From: Marinomonas vulgaris
GTDB taxonomy: Bacteria; Pseudomonadota; Gammaproteobacteria; Pseudomonadales; Marinomonadaceae
Length of the DNA: 64,000 nucleotides
Reading direction: 5' to 3'
Assembly: GCF_018145875.1 (NCBI RefSeq)
Contig: NZ_JAGSSV010000001.1
Span: 62,001-126,000 of the forward strand
The notes beneath the pieces were generated by a model. The model was not told where the DNA came from and did no database searches. It was given only the letters and a program-made list of their open reading frames with translations. Position numbers and translations under genes: made by a program. Positions 63,712-64,000 of the stretch are shown piece by piece; the stretch's first letter is position 1, and every line of letters begins with the position of its first letter.

Positions 63712-64000
63712 ATGATGGATTACAAAGCACTCACCAGTCTGCACGCCGTGCTCACGTTTCAAAGCTTTGACAAAGCCGCGCAAGCGCTAAATTTGACCCA
63801 GTCTGCCGTATCACAAAACATCAAACGCCTAGAACAAGAATGCGGCCGCCCCTTATTAATTCGCGCCAGGCCTGTGGTTGCCACGCCACTGGGAGAGCAA
63901 ATGCTCGCTCATTTCAATAAAGTCACTTTGCTCGAAGAGGGCTTACGAGAAAGCATTGAAGGCAACCAAATCAGACAACCTTTGCGCATCGCGGTGAACA
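63712..64000 (+). CDS. argP: LysR-type regulator ArgP (partial)
   Basis: The first 96 codons lie in the window. The start is ATG 63712 or the adjacent ATG 63715. The LysR helix-turn-helix is clear (FDKAAQALNLTQSAVSQNIKRLEQ), followed by RPLLIRARPVVATPLGE, as in ArgP/IciA. The divergent arrangement with argO supports this: ArgP activates argO in response to basic amino acids. The effector domain is beyond the window end. Confidence 0.88.
   Translation, partial: MMDYKALTSLHAVLTFQSFDKAAQALNLTQSAVSQNIKRLEQECGRPLLIRARPVVATPLGEQMLAHFNKVTLLEEGLRESIEGNQIRQPLRIAVN

Overview
The window looks like a chromosomal segment of a marine gammaproteobacterium of the Oceanospirillales, most like Marinomonas. 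This is inferred from protein character and gene order: a gacS/barA-cysM-rlmD-relA-mazG block as in Pseudomonas, a lepA-lepB-rnc-era-recO-acpS block, a FabY-type ketoacyl-ACP synthase, and choline import genes. No rRNA, tRNA, IS element, prophage or CRISPR array was seen. Most of it is housekeeping DNA with small accessory patches.

Layout. 1-12060: a partial gene, slyX, then a mostly minus-strand run: rsmJ, uppP, tsaB, adk, ppc, mazG, relA, rlmD, cysM (cell-wall lipid recycling, tRNA and rRNA modification, anaplerosis, stringent response, cysteine synthesis). 12185-15220: a small lipoprotein and a GacS/BarA hybrid kinase. 15217-20733: acpS, recO, era, rnc, lepB, lepA, without the usual pdxJ. 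20915-24690: riboflavin synthase and divergent glgC/glgA. 24700-28518: an orphan solute-binding protein, PBP1b and a small Rieske protein. 28589-31162: the molybdate importer modABC.

31212-36152 is the main accessory patch: a 1055-residue PLD/SF2-helicase/DUF3427 protein facing an overlapping pair encoding a SAM methyltransferase and an HNH endonuclease. It resembles a defence or DNA-processing module. 36343-41752: OmpW, a DMT permease, a DUF2057 protein, a GGDEF protein and a Bax-like glucosaminidase. The gap at 39065-39213 holds a strong candidate for an unannotated small RNA, with its own sigma70-type promoter, several stem-loops and a terminator.

41896-54237: fabY, a small membrane protein, an SDR-like protein with tatD, pckA, gnd, trmJ, divergent suhB, an oxidoreductase, yceH and a sterol-desaturase-like protein. 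suhB is notable. Its metal-binding catalytic motifs are degenerate, yet its leader carries a near-perfect rRNA-type boxA, which suggests a non-enzymatic Nus factor under boxA feedback control.

54262-64000: a PatB/MalY lyase, betI with a perfect operator-like palindrome at its start site, the choline ABC importer choXWV, a permease/thioredoxin/OsmC operon whose promoter overlaps an inverted repeat, an MFS transporter, and the divergent argO/argP pair (argP cut by the window end). The strongest leads are the small RNA candidate, the suhB boxA/pseudoenzyme combination and the helicase/HNH/methyltransferase cluster.
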